In this document: one piece after another, positions 16,635 to 26,029 of the stretch
Numbering within the stretch: the stretch's first letter is position 1
Layout: each line of letters opens with the position of its first letter
NCBI GenBank assembly: GCA_030602185.1
Contig: JAUWAE010000010.1
Location: forward strand, 1-33,001
Length of the DNA: 33,001 nt
Reading direction: 5' to 3'
DNA from: Comamonadaceae bacterium
GTDB lineage: Bacteria > Pseudomonadota > Gammaproteobacteria > Burkholderiales > Burkholderiaceae_C
The notes under the pieces: model-generated
The model's input: the letters and a program-made list of their open reading frames with translations, nothing else
The model's database searches: none
Told to the model about the DNA's origin: nothing
Made by a program: the position numbers and the translations under genes

Positions 16635-18554
16635 TCAGCCTTCCACGCCGGATTTTTTGTTGAGCAGTTTGACGTTGTAGCGCGCGCGCAAGCTCTGGAG
16701 GTAGGCTTGCGTCTCGGCCTGCGACCACAGCTTGGCCAGCTGCTCCCGCTCTTGCTGAGCACGGGCTGCATCCACGGCACCGCGCTCGATCACGCGGTTG
16801 ACACGGACCACCGCATACCCGTCGGCCCCCAGGTCCACCCCGGTCCAGGCCGCCGTAGTGGTGCCGGCGGGGGCACTCAGGGCGGCGGTGATCAACGCCG
16901 GCGGCAAACCCTGCGCGTCTTCGCGGGACACCACAACCGCCGGGCGCAACGAGGCCGTTGCAGGCGCCGCCTGCCAGGCCGCCAGCCGGGCAACACCTTC
17001 TTCGCGCGCGGCCGCTTCGGCGCGCTGCTGGCGCAGCCGTTCGCGCACGGCGCTTGCCACCTCATCGAAAGGCCGCACAGCCGCCGGGCGATGTTCCAGT
17101 ACACGCACCGACACCAGCTGGTTGGCACCCAGTTCGATCGCTTCGCTGTTGCGCCGCTGCCGCAGCGAGTCCGCCGAGAACAGGGCGGTCAACACCCTCG
17201 GCTGGGCCAACGGGGCATCGGCCGATGCGTCGGCCGGCCCAGTACGCAGCACGGCTGACGCGCGGCGCGGGGTCAAGCCCAGTTTCTCGGCCGCAGGGCC
17301 GAAACTGTCGGCATGCTCGTACACCAGGTTGGTGAACTCCTCGGCCACTTCGGCGTACCGGCGCTGCGCCATCTGCTTGGACAGTTCGGCCGTGAGCTTC
17401 GCCCGCACCGCCTCGAAGGGCTCGGGCGTTGGCCGACGGATGTCGGTCACCTGGATGATGTGGAAGCCGAATTCGGTTTCCACCACGGGGGAAATCTCAC
17501 CCTTGGCCAACGCGTAGGCCGCATCCTCGAACGGCTTGACCATGGCGCCGCGGCCAAAGTAATCGAGGTCGCCGCCTTGCGCCGCCGAACCCGGGTCTTG
17601 CGAACGGGTGCGCGCGAGTTCGGCAAACCGATCGGGCGACTGACGCAACTGGGCCAGCAGCGCATCGGCTTGCGCACGCACCTTGCCCTTGTCGTCGGCG
17701 CTCGCACCAGGGTCCACCGTCAGCAAGATGTGTCGGGCCCGCCGCTGCTCCTGCTGGGCCAGGGCCGCGTTGTTCTGCTCGTAATAAGAGCGCAACTCGC
17801 TGTCGCTCGGCCGCACCGTGCGCGCAACCGCCTCGAGGTCGAGTACTAGGTACTCCACATCCACCTGCTCAGGGGTCTGGAAGGACTGGGCGTTGTCGTC
17901 GTAAAAACGGCGCACCTCGTCGTCGGACACCGTGATCGCGGCCTTGAAATCGGCCGGACGGAACAGGCTCCACTGGATCTCACGCCGTTCGAAGAACGCC
18001 TGCAACGCGGTGCGGGCGGCGGCCTCGGTCACAAAACCCGAGCCTTCGACACCCTGCAGCACCTGGCGCCGGGCCAAGTCGGCCCGCACCGAGGCTTCGA
18101 ACATCTCCGGGGTCATGCCTTGTGCGCGCAACAACTGCTGGTAGCGCTCCACATCCAGGCTGCCATCTGGCTTGCGCAGGGCAGCGATCGTGGGGTCCTG
18201 GGTCAGTTCGCGGGCCAAACGCTGATCGGTGGCGAGGAACAGGCCATCCTGCGCCGCCAGGGCCAGCACGCGCTCATTGACCAGCCGCTCCAGCGTGGCA
18301 TCGCGACTGGCCGCGTTGTCCAGCAGGCTGCGGTCCACCCCGGGCAGCGACGCCGCTAGGCGGTCCACCTCGTTGCGGTGCGCCGCATCCCACTCCTGGC
18401 GGGTGATCTCGACCTTGCCCACCTTGGCCACGACGTCCTTGTTCTCGCGGAAACTGCTGTAGCCCTCGATGCCAAACAGCACGAACGACGGGATGATGAG
18501 CAACATCAGCAGCCCCATGAGGAACTTGATGTTGTTACGGAAAAAGTCAAACAT
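16635..18554 (-). CDS. ppiD: Periplasmic folding chaperone PpiD (parvulin-type PPIase)
   Basis: A 639-aa inner-membrane-anchored chaperone that helps fold proteins leaving the Sec translocon. The N-terminus MFDFFRNNIKFLMGLLMLLIIPSFVLFGIEGY holds one transmembrane segment (about 10-30). A SurA_N-like region follows (about 35-190). A parvulin domain lies at about 270-365 (RRARHILLTV, GSAAQGGDLDYFGRGAMVKPFEDAAYAL, FGFHIIQVTD), and a second helical region closes the protein. Length matches the PpiD/SurA_N group of betaproteobacteria (about 620-640 aa). The start ATG at 18554 directly precedes the membrane anchor. A hairpin at 18577-18598 separates it from tRNA-Val. Confidence 0.95.
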   Translation of the reverse strand: MFDFFRNNIKFLMGLLMLLIIPSFVLFGIEGYSSFRENKDVVAKVGKVEITRQEWDAAHRNEVDRLAASLPGVDRSLLDNAASRDATLERLVNERVLALAAQDGLFLATDQRLARELTQDPTIAALRKPDGSLDVERYQQLLRAQGMTPEMFEASVRADLARRQVLQGVEGSGFVTEAAARTALQAFFERREIQWSLFRPADFKAAITVSDDEVRRFYDDNAQSFQTPEQVDVEYLVLDLEAVARTVRPSDSELRSYYEQNNAALAQQEQRRARHILLTVDPGASADDKGKVRAQADALLAQLRQSPDRFAELARTRSQDPGSAAQGGDLDYFGRGAMVKPFEDAAYALAKGEISPVVETEFGFHIIQVTDIRRPTPEPFEAVRAKLTAELSKQMAQRRYAEVAEEFTNLVYEHADSFGPAAEKLGLTPRRASAVLRTGPADASADAPLAQPRVLTALFSADSLRQRRNSEAIELGANQLVSVRVLEHRPAAVRPFDEVASAVRERLRQQRAEAAAREEGVARLAAWQAAPATASLRPAVVVSREDAQGLPPALITAALSAPAGTTTAAWTGVDLGADGYAVVRVNRVIERGAVDAARAQQEREQLAKLWSQAETQAYLQSLRARYNVKLLNKKSGVEG

Positions 18555-18576
18555 GAGCGCGCTGCCTGAAACAGAA

Positions 18577-18598
18577 AAGGCGAACCCGTGTTCGCCTT
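18577..18598 (-). terminator. Intrinsic terminator after tRNA-Val
   Basis: On the minus strand AAGGCGAA, a 6-nt loop CACGGG and TTCGCCTT form an 8-bp stem followed by TTCTGTTTC, starting 13 nt past the tRNA-Val 3' end. It fits a Rho-independent terminator for the tRNA transcript just upstream of ppiD. Confidence 0.6.
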
Positions 18599-18611
18599 CT
18601 GTGTGGGAGGG

Positions 18612-18687
18612 TGGTGGGTGCTAACGGGATCGAACCGCTGACCTACGCCTTGTAAGGGCGCCGCTCTACCAGCTGAGCTAAGCACCC
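18612..18687 (-). tRNA. tRNA-Val(TAC)
   Basis: A 76-nt minus-strand cloverleaf. The acceptor is GGGTGCT/AGCACCC, the D arm is AGCTCAGCTGGTAGAGC, the anticodon loop CTTACAA (anticodon TAC) sits on GCGCC/GGCGT, and the T arm is CAGCGGTTCGATCCCGTTAG. The 3' CCA is encoded. It lies 20 bp downstream of hup and 57 bp upstream of ppiD, both on the same strand. Confidence 0.97.
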
Positions 18688-18707
18688 CTCCGGAACCTGT
18701 CTACCTT

Positions 18708-18980
18708 TCACATGATAGCGTCTTTCAGCCCTTTGCCAGGCCGAAACTTCGGAATTTTAGCGGCTTCGATGCGCACTTCCTCGCCAGTCTTGGGATTGCG
18801 CCCGGTGCGTGCGGCGCGCTGGGCCACCGCGAACGAGCCGAACCCCACCAGCGACACCGTACCGCCCTCCTTCAACGTCGCCACGATGGCTTCCAGCGTC
18901 GCATCCAGCGCTCGGGTGGCCGAGGCTTTGGAGATGTCCGCACGCTGGGCAATGTGTTCAACGAGGTCGGCTTTGTTCAT
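18708..18980 (-). CDS. hup: HU-family DNA-binding protein
   Basis: A 90-aa histone-like protein that bends and compacts DNA as a dimer. It begins [27 protein letters not shown] and contains the family signature [24 protein letters not shown] (about 46-69) with the beta-arm Pro. The end [15 protein letters not shown] is typical of HU rather than IHF. Length is exactly that of HU. It is followed on the same strand by tRNA-Val and ppiD, an order often seen around ppiD in proteobacteria (hup next to ppiD). Confidence 0.96.
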   Translation of the reverse strand: MNKADLVEHIAQRADISKASATRALDATLEAIVATLKEGGTVSLVGFGSFAVAQRAARTGRNPKTGEEVRIEAAKIPKFRPGKGLKDAIM

Positions 18981-19040
18981 GGTTGGGCAATCTGTGAGAT
19001 GTGGTGGGTTACCGCCAAACGGGGGATTCTAGTCGGTCGC

Positions 19041-19934
19041 TCAGGCCTTGGGCGCACGCACGACCAGGCTCACGCCCAGCGCGGTGAGCGCGGTACCCGC
19101 CACCGTGATGGCGTTGATCGGCTCGCTGAACAGCACCCATGCGATCAGCGCCGTGCACGGCGGCACCAGGTACATCAGGCTGGAGACCGACGCCGCCGCC
19201 CCACGCTGGATCAGCAGGTAGAGCAGCGAGCTGCCGCCGAGCGTGAGGCCCAGCACCGACCACGCCAACGCGCCCACGAGCTGGCCATTCCAGCCCATGC
19301 CTTCGGACTCGAGCAGCGCCAGCGGCAAGGTCACCGCAAAGGCCGCCAGCAACTGGACCGTGTTGGCGCTGCGCACATCGCAGGGTTGCACGAAGCGCTT
19401 CTGGTACAGCGTGCCGATGGTGATGCTGAACAGCGCAATCACGGCAAACGACAGGTTGAGCCAGGTGGCGGTATCGCCTGGCCCGCCGGCGCCGAACTTG
19501 CGCGACACCACCAGCACCAGACCCGCAAACCCCAGCGTCAGGCCCAGCCACTGGCGCCGCGTCACATGACCGCCGGTGGCCGAGAGCCACACCGCGGTGA
19601 GCACCGGTTGCAAGCCGACCACCAACGCCGACAGCCCAGAGCCCATGCCAGCCTTCACCGCCGCCCACACGCCCCCGAGGTAGCCCGCGTGCATGAGGAC
19701 GCCCAGCACCGCCAGGTGCAGCCACTGCCGCCGGTCCTTCGGCCAGGCCACCTTGGCCAACCAGATCCAGGGCAGAAAGCACAGGATGGACAGGGCATAG
19801 CGCCAGGCCAGGAAGGTCATGGGTGGCGCGTACGGCATGCCGTAACGCGCCACGATGAAACCCGTGCTCCAGATCAGCACGAACACCCAGGGCATGGCGC
19901 GCAGCCAGCCGTTGTCGGACGCAGAAGCCACCAT
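19041..19934 (-). CDS. EamA/DMT-family transporter
   Basis: A 297-aa inner-membrane protein with about ten hydrophobic segments and two EamA repeats (about 12-140 and 160-290), the layout of drug/metabolite transporters such as RhaT/YdcZ-type exporters. The N-terminal repeat has VFVLIWSTGFIVARYGMPYAPPMTFLAWRY and the second repeat ends LMYLVPPCTALIAWVLFSEPINAITVAGTALTALGV, both typical. The start at 19934 was preferred because the 41 upstream codons look non-coding and overlap pgsA. It follows pgsA by 20 bp on the same strand and may share its transcript. Substrate cannot be predicted. Confidence 0.9.
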   Translation of the reverse strand: MVASASDNGWLRAMPWVFVLIWSTGFIVARYGMPYAPPMTFLAWRYALSILCFLPWIWLAKVAWPKDRRQWLHLAVLGVLMHAGYLGGVWAAVKAGMGSGLSALVVGLQPVLTAVWLSATGGHVTRRQWLGLTLGFAGLVLVVSRKFGAGGPGDTATWLNLSFAVIALFSITIGTLYQKRFVQPCDVRSANTVQLLAAFAVTLPLALLESEGMGWNGQLVGALAWSVLGLTLGGSSLLYLLIQRGAAASVSSLMYLVPPCTALIAWVLFSEPINAITVAGTALTALGVSLVVRAPKA

Positions 19935-19954
19935 TGCAGAAAAATGAAGTGCCG

Positions 19955-20524
19955 TCAGCGCGCCTTGGCCCGGATCTCGGGCAGCGCCTTTTGCAGGTAA
20001 TAGACCATGGACCAGACGGTCAGCACCGCCGCCACCCAGATGAGCAGCGTGCCCCACCAGCGGGTATCGAGCAGGCCCAGCACCATGCCGTCAAAGAGCA
20101 AAAACGGAATGGCCACCATCTGCACCGTGGTCTTGAGTTTGCCCACCATGTGCACCGCCACGCTCTTGTTGGCGCCGATCATGGCCATCCACTCGCGCAG
20201 GGCGGAAATGGCGATCTCCCGCCCAATGATGATCAGGGCCACGAACACGTCGGCGCGGTCGAGGTGCACCAGCACCAGCACGCAGGCACAGACCAGGAAC
20301 TTGTCGGCCACGGGGTCGAGGAAGGCCCCGAACGACGAGGTCTGGTTGAGCTTGCGGGCCAGGAAGCCATCGGCCCAATCGGTGATGGCAAACACCACGA
20401 ACAGCACCGTGGCAATCAGGTTCTGCAAGGGCTGGCTCAACCCCGGCCAGTAAAACACGGCGACGATGAGCGGGATCGCGGCGATCCGGGCCCAGGTCAG
20501 CAGGGTGGGCAGGTTGAAGAACAT
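19955..20524 (-). CDS. pgsA: CDP-diacylglycerol-glycerol-3-phosphate 3-phosphatidyltransferase
   Basis: A 189-aa membrane enzyme that makes phosphatidylglycerol phosphate, the committed step to phosphatidylglycerol and cardiolipin. It shows the CDP-alcohol phosphotransferase motif D-x2-D-G-x2-A-R-x8-G-x3-D-x3-D in DWADGFLARKLNQTSS continuing to FGAFLDPVAD (about residues 57-82). The N-terminus MFFNLPTLLTWARIAAIPLIV resembles family members, so ATG 20524 was chosen; ATG 20533 three codons upstream is equally possible. It lies 61 bp after uvrC on the same strand, a linkage shared with many proteobacteria. Confidence 0.95.
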   Translation of the reverse strand: MFFNLPTLLTWARIAAIPLIVAVFYWPGLSQPLQNLIATVLFVVFAITDWADGFLARKLNQTSSFGAFLDPVADKFLVCACVLVLVHLDRADVFVALIIIGREIAISALREWMAMIGANKSVAVHMVGKLKTTVQMVAIPFLLFDGMVLGLLDTRWWGTLLIWVAAVLTVWSMVYYLQKALPEIRAKAR

Positions 20525-20585
20525 GGCCGTCATTATGCGGGGCTTTTGGGGCGTGTCCGGGGCGGCGCACTGTCGCCATCGCGGC

Positions 20586-22550
20586 TCAGTGCAGCGCGCG
20601 GTAAATGGCGTCGGCCAGCTCGGCGGAAATGCCATCGACCGTGGCCAGGTCCTCGGCGCTGGCCGCCGCTACGCCGCGCACGCCGCCGAACCGCTGCAGC
20701 AGGCGCGCCCGCTTCTTGGGCCCCACGCCCGGAATGTCTTCCAGCTGGCTGCCGCCGGTGCGGGTCTTGGCGCGCTGCGCCCGCATGCCGGTGATGGCGA
20801 AGCGGTGCGCCTCGTCGCGGATCTGGGCCACCAGCATCAGCGCGGCCGAATCGGCGCCCAAGTAAATCTTCTCGCGGCCGTCGGCAAACACCAGTTCCTC
20901 CAGCCCCACCTTGCGGCCCTCGCCTTTTTCCACGCCCACCAGACGGCCCAGGTCCAGCCCCAGCGACTCGAACACCTCGCGCGCCACGCCCACCTGGCCT
21001 TTGCCGCCATCGATGAGCACGATGTCGGGCAGGCGGTGCTGGCCCCCTTTGGGCGAACCGTCGTCCTCGCGCAGCGCCTGCGCCAGTTTGCCGTAGCGCC
21101 GCTGCAGCACCTGCCGCATGGCGGCATAGTCGTCGCCGGGGGTGATGCCGTCGATGTTGTAGCGCCGGTACTGGGCGCTCTGCATCTTGTGGCCCTCAAA
21201 CACCACGCACGAGGCCACGGTCGATTCGCCCGCGGTGTGCGAGATGTCAAAGCACTCGATGCGCAACTGCTCCAGCGCGTCTTCGGGCAGATCGAGCGCC
21301 TGGGCCAGTGCCCGGGTGCGCGCCTGCTGGGACCCCTCTTCGGCCAGCAGCCGCGCCAGCTGGATCTCGGCGTTCTTCTGGGCCATGTCCAGCCAGGCGC
21401 GCCGGTGCTCGCGCGGGTTGAACACCGTGTGCAGCCGTATGCCGCTCTGCTCGGTCAGCAGGTCGATCAGGTGATCGTCCACCGCCGCGCCCAGCACCAG
21501 TACGGGCGGGGGTGGCACGCCGGTGTAGTGCTGGGCCATAAAGGCCTCCAACACCCGCTGCTCCACCGTCGCCGCGGCGTTGGACACGTCCTCTTCCAGT
21601 GCGGCGAGCACCGCGCCGTCTTCCACATGGGTGGGGAAATACGGCCGGTCACCCAGGTGGCGCCCGCCGCGCACCATGGCCAGGTTCACGCAGGCGCGCC
21701 CGCCCTGCACCTTCACCGCCAGAATGTCCACGTCCTGGTCGCTGGTGCTTTCCATCGTCTGCTGGTGCAGCACCTTGGAAAGCGCGGCGATCTGGTTGCG
21801 CACCTCCGCCGCCTGCTCAAAGGCCAGCTGTTCGGCGTGGGCCAGCATGCGCTGCTCCAGCTCGTCGAGCACGGTCTGGGTTTCGCCGCGCAGGAAGGCG
21901 CTGGCGCTGCGCACGTCGGCCGCGTAATCGGCCGGGCTCACAAACCCCACGCACGGGCCGCTGCAGCGCTTGATCTGGTACAGCAGGCAGGGGCGCGTGC
22001 GGTGGTTGAACACCGTGTCTTCGCACGTGCGCAGGCGAAACACCTTCTGGATGAGCTGGATGGTTTCCTTCACCGCCCAGGCGTTGGGGTACGGGCCGAA
22101 ATACTGGTGGCGCTTTTCCACCGCGCCGCGGTAGTACGACACGCGGGGGTAATGCTCCGGGCGGGGCGTGCCGGTGGCGCCGTCGGGGCTGGCGGCCACC
22201 GCGGGCGTCCAGTTGCTGGCGCTCAGCCTCAGGTAGGGGTAGCTTTTATCGTCCCGAAACAGGATGTTGAAGCGCGGCTGCTGCGTCTTGATGAGGTTGT
22301 TTTCGAGCAGCAGCGCCTCGGCCTCGGAGCGCACCACGGTGGTTTCCATGCGCGCGATCTTGCTGACCATGTGGCCGATGCGCGTGCCGTCGTGGCTGCG
22401 GGTGAAATAGCTAGACACGCGGCGCTTGAGGTCGCGCGCCTTGCCCACGTACAGCAGCAGGCCGTGGGCATCGAAATAGCGGTAGACGCCCGGCAGCGAC
22501 GGCAAGGCGGCCACTGCCTTGAGCAGGTCTTCGGGGTGCGGACTCGTCAT
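20586..22550 (-). CDS. uvrC: UvrABC system protein C (excinuclease subunit C)
   Basis: A 654-aa nuclease that makes both incisions in nucleotide excision repair. It has an N-terminal GIY-YIG domain (about 16-95: [31 protein letters not shown]). A UVR coiled-coil motif that contacts UvrB lies near 215-250. A C-terminal RNase H-like nuclease domain contains [21 protein letters not shown] and [11 protein letters not shown], and two helix-hairpin-helix motifs lie at the end ([38 protein letters not shown]). ATG 22550 gives a normal N-terminus; the frame is open further upstream, but there it overlaps earP. It is divergent from earP with a 43-bp gap, and pgsA follows. Confidence 0.97.
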   Translation of the reverse strand: MTSPHPEDLLKAVAALPSLPGVYRYFDAHGLLLYVGKARDLKRRVSSYFTRSHDGTRIGHMVSKIARMETTVVRSEAEALLLENNLIKTQQPRFNILFRDDKSYPYLRLSASNWTPAVAASPDGATGTPRPEHYPRVSYYRGAVEKRHQYFGPYPNAWAVKETIQLIQKVFRLRTCEDTVFNHRTRPCLLYQIKRCSGPCVGFVSPADYAADVRSASAFLRGETQTVLDELEQRMLAHAEQLAFEQAAEVRNQIAALSKVLHQQTMESTSDQDVDILAVKVQGGRACVNLAMVRGGRHLGDRPYFPTHVEDGAVLAALEEDVSNAAATVEQRVLEAFMAQHYTGVPPPPVLVLGAAVDDHLIDLLTEQSGIRLHTVFNPREHRRAWLDMAQKNAEIQLARLLAEEGSQQARTRALAQALDLPEDALEQLRIECFDISHTAGESTVASCVVFEGHKMQSAQYRRYNIDGITPGDDYAAMRQVLQRRYGKLAQALREDDGSPKGGQHRLPDIVLIDGGKGQVGVAREVFESLGLDLGRLVGVEKGEGRKVGLEELVFADGREKIYLGADSAALMLVAQIRDEAHRFAITGMRAQRAKTRTGGSQLEDIPGVGPKKRARLLQRFGGVRGVAAASAEDLATVDGISAELADAIYRALH

Positions 22551-22593
22551 GGTGTGACGCGATTGTGGCACCAAGCCGGCGACAATTCCGCCC

Positions 22594-23748
22594 ATGCAAA
22601 ACGACGGACCGCCTCTGCGCTGGGACATTTTCTGCCGTGTGATCGACAACTTCGGCGACGTGGGCGTGTGCTGGCGCCTGTCGCGCGAACTGGCAGCACG
22701 GGGCCAACGGGTGCGGCTGTGGCTGGACCAGACCGACACGCTGCACTGGATGGCCCCCGGTGCGCTGGAAGGCCGATACACGGGCATCGAGGTGTTGGCC
22801 TGGGAGAGCGAATGGCCCACCTCGACGCACGCCCACCTGCCCCGCTCCGACGTGTGGGTCGAGGCCTTTGGCTGCGAGCCGCCCGACGGCTTCATTGCCC
22901 AGCAGCGTCCACTCTGGGCTGGCGACGAGGCCCCGGTGTGGATCAACCTGGAGTACCTGAGCGCCGAGGCCTACGTGGAGCGCATGCACCGCCTGCCCTC
23001 GCCCCTGATGCGTGGGCCGGGCCAGGGCTGGACCCGCTGGTTTTTCTACCCTGGGTTCACGCCGGCCACGGGCGGCCTGCTGCGCGAAACCGACCTGCAC
23101 GTCCGCCAAGCGGCCTTCGACCGCCTCACGTGGCGCCAGGCGGCACATCGGTCAACCAACACGGCGGACCTTTCGACGACTGGCACCGCGTCCAGCCGCC
23201 CCTCTGACCTCCTCCCTTCCCTCTGGATCAGCCTGTTTTGCTACGAGCCCCCCGCACTGCCCTGGTTGCTTGGGCACTTGCGGCAGACGCCAGACACCGC
23301 CTTGGCCATCACGCCCGGCCGGGCCGATGCCGCCGTTCGGCAGTGGCTGGCGCCACGGCCGCTGCCCCGCCACTGGCTGCGGCGGCCCTTCGTCGACCAG
23401 CCCGCCTTCGACGAAATGCTGTGGGCCTGTGACCTCAACTTCGTGCGCGGGGAAGATTCGCTGGTGCGCGCCCTCTGGGCGGGACAGGCCTTTGTCTGGC
23501 ATATCTACCCCCAGCACGACCGCGCACACCACGACAAGCTCGTCGCCTTCCTGGACTGGCTGGACGCCCCGGCCGACCTGCGGCAGCTGAACCTGTTCTG
23601 GAACGGCTTGGGTGGCGAGCCACCGCCGGACCTGTCGCCGCAGCGCCTGCACGCCTGGGCCAGCGTGACCCGCACAGCCCGTGACCGCTTGTGGCAACAG
23701 CCCGACCTGAGCACACAGCTGCTGCGCTTCGTCATGGAAAAACGGTAA
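22594..23748 (+). CDS. earP: EF-P arginine rhamnosyltransferase EarP
   Basis: A 384-aa inverting GT-B glycosyltransferase that transfers rhamnose from dTDP-L-rhamnose to Arg32 of elongation factor P. The N-terminus [25 protein letters not shown] carries D18 and D22, spaced as the catalytic D13/D17 of Pseudomonas EarP. E287 in [15 protein letters not shown] matches the conserved Glu of the nucleotide-sugar site. The next gene is efp, whose product has the acceptor Arg at position 32. That gene pair, together with motif matches, makes the assignment firm. A poorly conserved linker (about 188-207, Thr/Ser-rich) lies between the two lobes. Confidence 0.95.
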   Translation: MQNDGPPLRWDIFCRVIDNFGDVGVCWRLSRELAARGQRVRLWLDQTDTLHWMAPGALEGRYTGIEVLAWESEWPTSTHAHLPRSDVWVEAFGCEPPDGFIAQQRPLWAGDEAPVWINLEYLSAEAYVERMHRLPSPLMRGPGQGWTRWFFYPGFTPATGGLLRETDLHVRQAAFDRLTWRQAAHRSTNTADLSTTGTASSRPSDLLPSLWISLFCYEPPALPWLLGHLRQTPDTALAITPGRADAAVRQWLAPRPLPRHWLRRPFVDQPAFDEMLWACDLNFVRGEDSLVRALWAGQAFVWHIYPQHDRAHHDKLVAFLDWLDAPADLRQLNLFWNGLGGEPPPDLSPQRLHAWASVTRTARDRLWQQPDLSTQLLRFVMEKR

Positions 23749-23833
23749 AATGCTGGGTTTTGCGACACGTTCGCCCACCGCCGCGCGCAGAGGTTTCGCC
23801 CTGGCTTGAGCGGCAACAACTCACGGAAACACC

Positions 23834-24388
23834 ATGAAAATCGCTCAAGAAATCCGCGCCGGCAACGTGATCATGCACGGCAAGGACCCGATGATCGTCC
23901 TGAAAACCGAATACGCCCGTGGCGGCCGCGGCGCCGCCACCGTGCGCATGAAGCTCAAGGCCCTGCTGAGCAACATGGGCACCGAAGTGGTGTTCAAGGC
24001 CGACGACAAGATCGACAACGTCATCCTCGACAAGAAGGAGTGCACCTACTCCTACTTCGCCGACCCGATGTACGTGTGGATGGACACCGAGTACAACCAG
24101 TACGAAGTGGAAGCCGGTAACATGGGCGACGCCATCAACTACCTCGAAGACGGCATGGCCGCCGAAGTGGTGTTCTACGACGGCAAAGCCATCTCGGTGG
24201 AACTGCCCACCAGCGTGGAACGCGAAATCACCTGGACCGAGCCCGCCGTCAAGGGCGACACGTCCGGCAAGGTGCTGAAGCCCGCCAAGATCGCCACCGG
24301 CTTCGAAGTGGCCGTGCCCCTGTTCGTGGACCAGGGCGACCGCATCGAAATCGACACCCGTACCGGCGAATACCGCAAGCGCGTCTGA
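23834..24388 (+). CDS. efp: Elongation factor P
   Basis: A 184-aa translation factor that relieves ribosome stalling at polyproline stretches. The modified loop is visible as [15 protein letters not shown] with R32 at the tip, the rhamnosylation type rather than the Lys34 beta-lysylation type. The three-domain length is standard, and the C-terminal domain carries [17 protein letters not shown]. The gene lies 85 bp after earP. TAAAAT at 23746-23751, overlapping the earP stop, could be a -10 for a separate efp promoter. Transcription ends at a strong terminator 22 bp after the stop. Confidence 0.98.
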   Translation: MKIAQEIRAGNVIMHGKDPMIVLKTEYARGGRGAATVRMKLKALLSNMGTEVVFKADDKIDNVILDKKECTYSYFADPMYVWMDTEYNQYEVEAGNMGDAINYLEDGMAAEVVFYDGKAISVELPTSVEREITWTEPAVKGDTSGKVLKPAKIATGFEVAVPLFVDQGDRIEIDTRTGEYRKRV

Positions 24389-24410
24389 ACGCGGCACGCG
24401 TTTTGCTGTC

Positions 24411-24436
24411 AAAAAGGCTCTGCGGAGCCTTTTTTT
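24411..24436 (+). terminator. Rho-independent terminator of efp
   Basis: AAAAAGGCTC and GAGCCTTTTT form a 10-bp stem with a TGCG loop, followed by further T residues (T7 run at 24430-24436). It lies 22 bp past the efp stop and 26 bp before the next gene start, so it separates efp from the LOG-family gene. Confidence 0.9.
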
Positions 24437-24462
24437 GTGCCCGCTTTCCAGGAGCCCCTCGC

Positions 24463-25362
24463 ATGGACACCCACCAGAACAACAAAACCCACCAACTCAG
24501 CGCGCAACGGCTGGCCGATGCCGCCGTCGAGATGCACCTCATGTCGGACGAGCACCCCAAACTCGAAGCCGACGCCTACCGCCTCGCTTTTGCCGACCCC
24601 GAGTTCCTGCTGCGCCGCGAAACCCGCGGCATCCGCTTCCAGCTCGAACTGCTCAAGCCCGACCTGGCCCAGCAGGAGCATGGCATCGAGAACACCATTG
24701 TGGTGTTCGGCAGCGCGCGTTTCCGCGAGCCGACCGAGGCGCAACGCCAGCTGGACGAAGCCCGGGCCAGCGGAAACGCCCACGCCATCCGCCGCGCCGA
24801 AGCACTGCTGCGCAACGCCCACTACTATGACAAGTCACGCCGCTTTGCGCAGCTGGTGGCCGATTACAGCCTCACCTGTCCCAAGGCCGACCAGCTCTAC
24901 ATTGCCACCGGCGGCGGGCCAGGCATCATGGAAGCCGCCAACCGTGGCGCCCACGACCGGGGTGTGCTCAACGTCGGCCTCAACATCCTGCTGCCCCACG
25001 AGCAGGAACCCAACCCCTACATCAGCCCGGAGCTGTGCTTCAAGTTCCACTACTTCGCGCTGCGCAAGATGCACTTCCTCATGCGCGCCAAGGCGCTGGT
25101 GGCCTTCCCGGGCGGCTTTGGCACGCTCGACGAGCTGTTCGAGGTGATGACCCTGGTGCAGTGCAAAAAGGCCAAACCCGTGCCCATCTTCCTGTTCGGC
25201 TCCGAGTACTGGAAACGGCTGGTCAACTTTGACGTGCTGGTCGAAGAAGGGGCGATTTCACCGGAAGACCTGGAACTGTTCGAATACGTGGACGAACCCG
25301 AGCAGGCCTGGGAGGGCATCAAACGGTTCTACAACCTGCCCGACGCCTGTCCGGTGGCCTGA
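24463..25362 (+). CDS. LOG-family protein (Rossmann-fold nucleotide-binding)
   Basis: A 299-aa protein of the LOG / TIGR00730-type family. The two family motifs are GGGPGIMEAANRG (150-162) and PGGFGTLDE (216-224), the latter holding the catalytic Glu of cytokinin riboside monophosphate phosphoribohydrolases. The N-terminal 85 residues before TIVVFGSARF form an extension found in the longer bacterial subgroup. The start at 24463 is supported by CAGGAG at 24449-24454. Proteins of this kind hydrolyse nucleoside monophosphates to base and ribose 5-phosphate; the in vivo substrate here is unknown. It is convergent with the mrp operon, 34 bp away. Confidence 0.9.
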   Translation: MDTHQNNKTHQLSAQRLADAAVEMHLMSDEHPKLEADAYRLAFADPEFLLRRETRGIRFQLELLKPDLAQQEHGIENTIVVFGSARFREPTEAQRQLDEARASGNAHAIRRAEALLRNAHYYDKSRRFAQLVADYSLTCPKADQLYIATGGGPGIMEAANRGAHDRGVLNVGLNILLPHEQEPNPYISPELCFKFHYFALRKMHFLMRAKALVAFPGGFGTLDELFEVMTLVQCKKAKPVPIFLFGSEYWKRLVNFDVLVEEGAISPEDLELFEYVDEPEQAWEGIKRFYNLPDACPVA

Positions 25363-25369
25363 ACCGGCT

Positions 25370-25393
25370 GGCTGGGGGCAGGAGCCCCCTGCC
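25370..25393. terminator. GC-rich hairpin between convergent genes
   Basis: GGC-T-GGGGGC and GCCCCC-T-GCC form a 9-bp stem with one T/T mismatch and an AGGA loop, filling the 34-bp gap between the LOG-family gene and mnhG. It lacks a U tract on either strand; a bidirectional terminator or transcription roadblock is plausible. Confidence 0.45.
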
Positions 25394-25396
25394 TGG

Positions 25397-25732
25397 TCAG
25401 CGGCGCTCCGGCACCGCATCGCGCGGCACCGGGGCCTGCGAGCGCAGCTTCAGGTGCAGCGCAGCTTGCCCCATGAGGTTGGCCGACACCGGGGCCGTGA
25501 CGAACACGAACAAGGTGATCAACAGCTCGGCCACCCCGGGGCGGCCGTGTGCCAGCGTCACCAGCATCGATGCCAGCAGCACCCCGCCCACTCCCAGCGT
25601 GGAAGCCTTGGTCGGGGCGTGCAGGCGCATATAAAAGTCGGGGAAGCGGACCAGCCCGATCGCGCCCACCAGCAGGAAAAACGACGCCAGCAGGACCAGC
25701 AGGGCTGCGGCGTTCTCAAGCCATTGCGTCAT
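25397..25732 (-). CDS. mnhG: Mrp-type Na+/H+ antiporter subunit G
   Basis: A 111-aa small membrane subunit (MnhG/MrpG/PhaG) with three hydrophobic segments (about 7-28, 42-60, 66-88). The family stretches LVGAIGLVRFPDFYMRLHAPTKASTLG (about 21-47) and ELLITLFVFVTAPVSANLMGQAAL (about 69-92) are clear. It is the last gene of the downstream mrp operon, 18 bp after mnhF. The subunit is needed for assembly of the multi-subunit cation/proton antiporter. Confidence 0.95.
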   Translation of the reverse strand: MTQWLENAAALLVLLASFFLLVGAIGLVRFPDFYMRLHAPTKASTLGVGGVLLASMLVTLAHGRPGVAELLITLFVFVTAPVSANLMGQAALHLKLRSQAPVPRDAVPERR

Positions 25733-25750
25733 GGTTCGTTCTCCTCTCGT

Positions 25751-26029
25751 TCACTCGATCACGTCACCACGGGTCACGTAGCGCGCCAGGGCCACAGTGG
25801 ACACGAAACCCATCATCGCCACCAGCAAGGCGGCTTCAAACAGCAGCTCGGTGTCCCAGCGGATGTCCAACAGGATGACAAGCGCCACCATGTTCATGTA
25901 GAGCGTGTCGATCGCCAGCACGCGGTCGGGCAGCTCCGGCCCACGCAGCAGACGCCAACTGCAAAGCACCACCGCAAGCGCCACCGCCACGATGCCGACG
26001 TTGAGCGCCATGTGAAGCCATACCGTCAT
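25751..26029 (-). CDS. mnhF: Mrp-type Na+/H+ antiporter subunit F
   Basis: A 92-aa membrane subunit (MnhF) with three hydrophobic helices. Family residues are WRLLRGPELPDRVLAIDTLYMNMVALVILLDIRW (about 25-58) followed by a C-terminal helix ending VALARYVTRGDVIE. It overlaps mnhE by 4 bp and precedes mnhG. Bacillus MrpF carries related functions in sodium and cholate efflux; here the complex context points to general cation/proton exchange. Confidence 0.95.
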   Translation of the reverse strand: MTVWLHMALNVGIVAVALAVVLCSWRLLRGPELPDRVLAIDTLYMNMVALVILLDIRWDTELLFEAALLVAMMGFVSTVALARYVTRGDVIE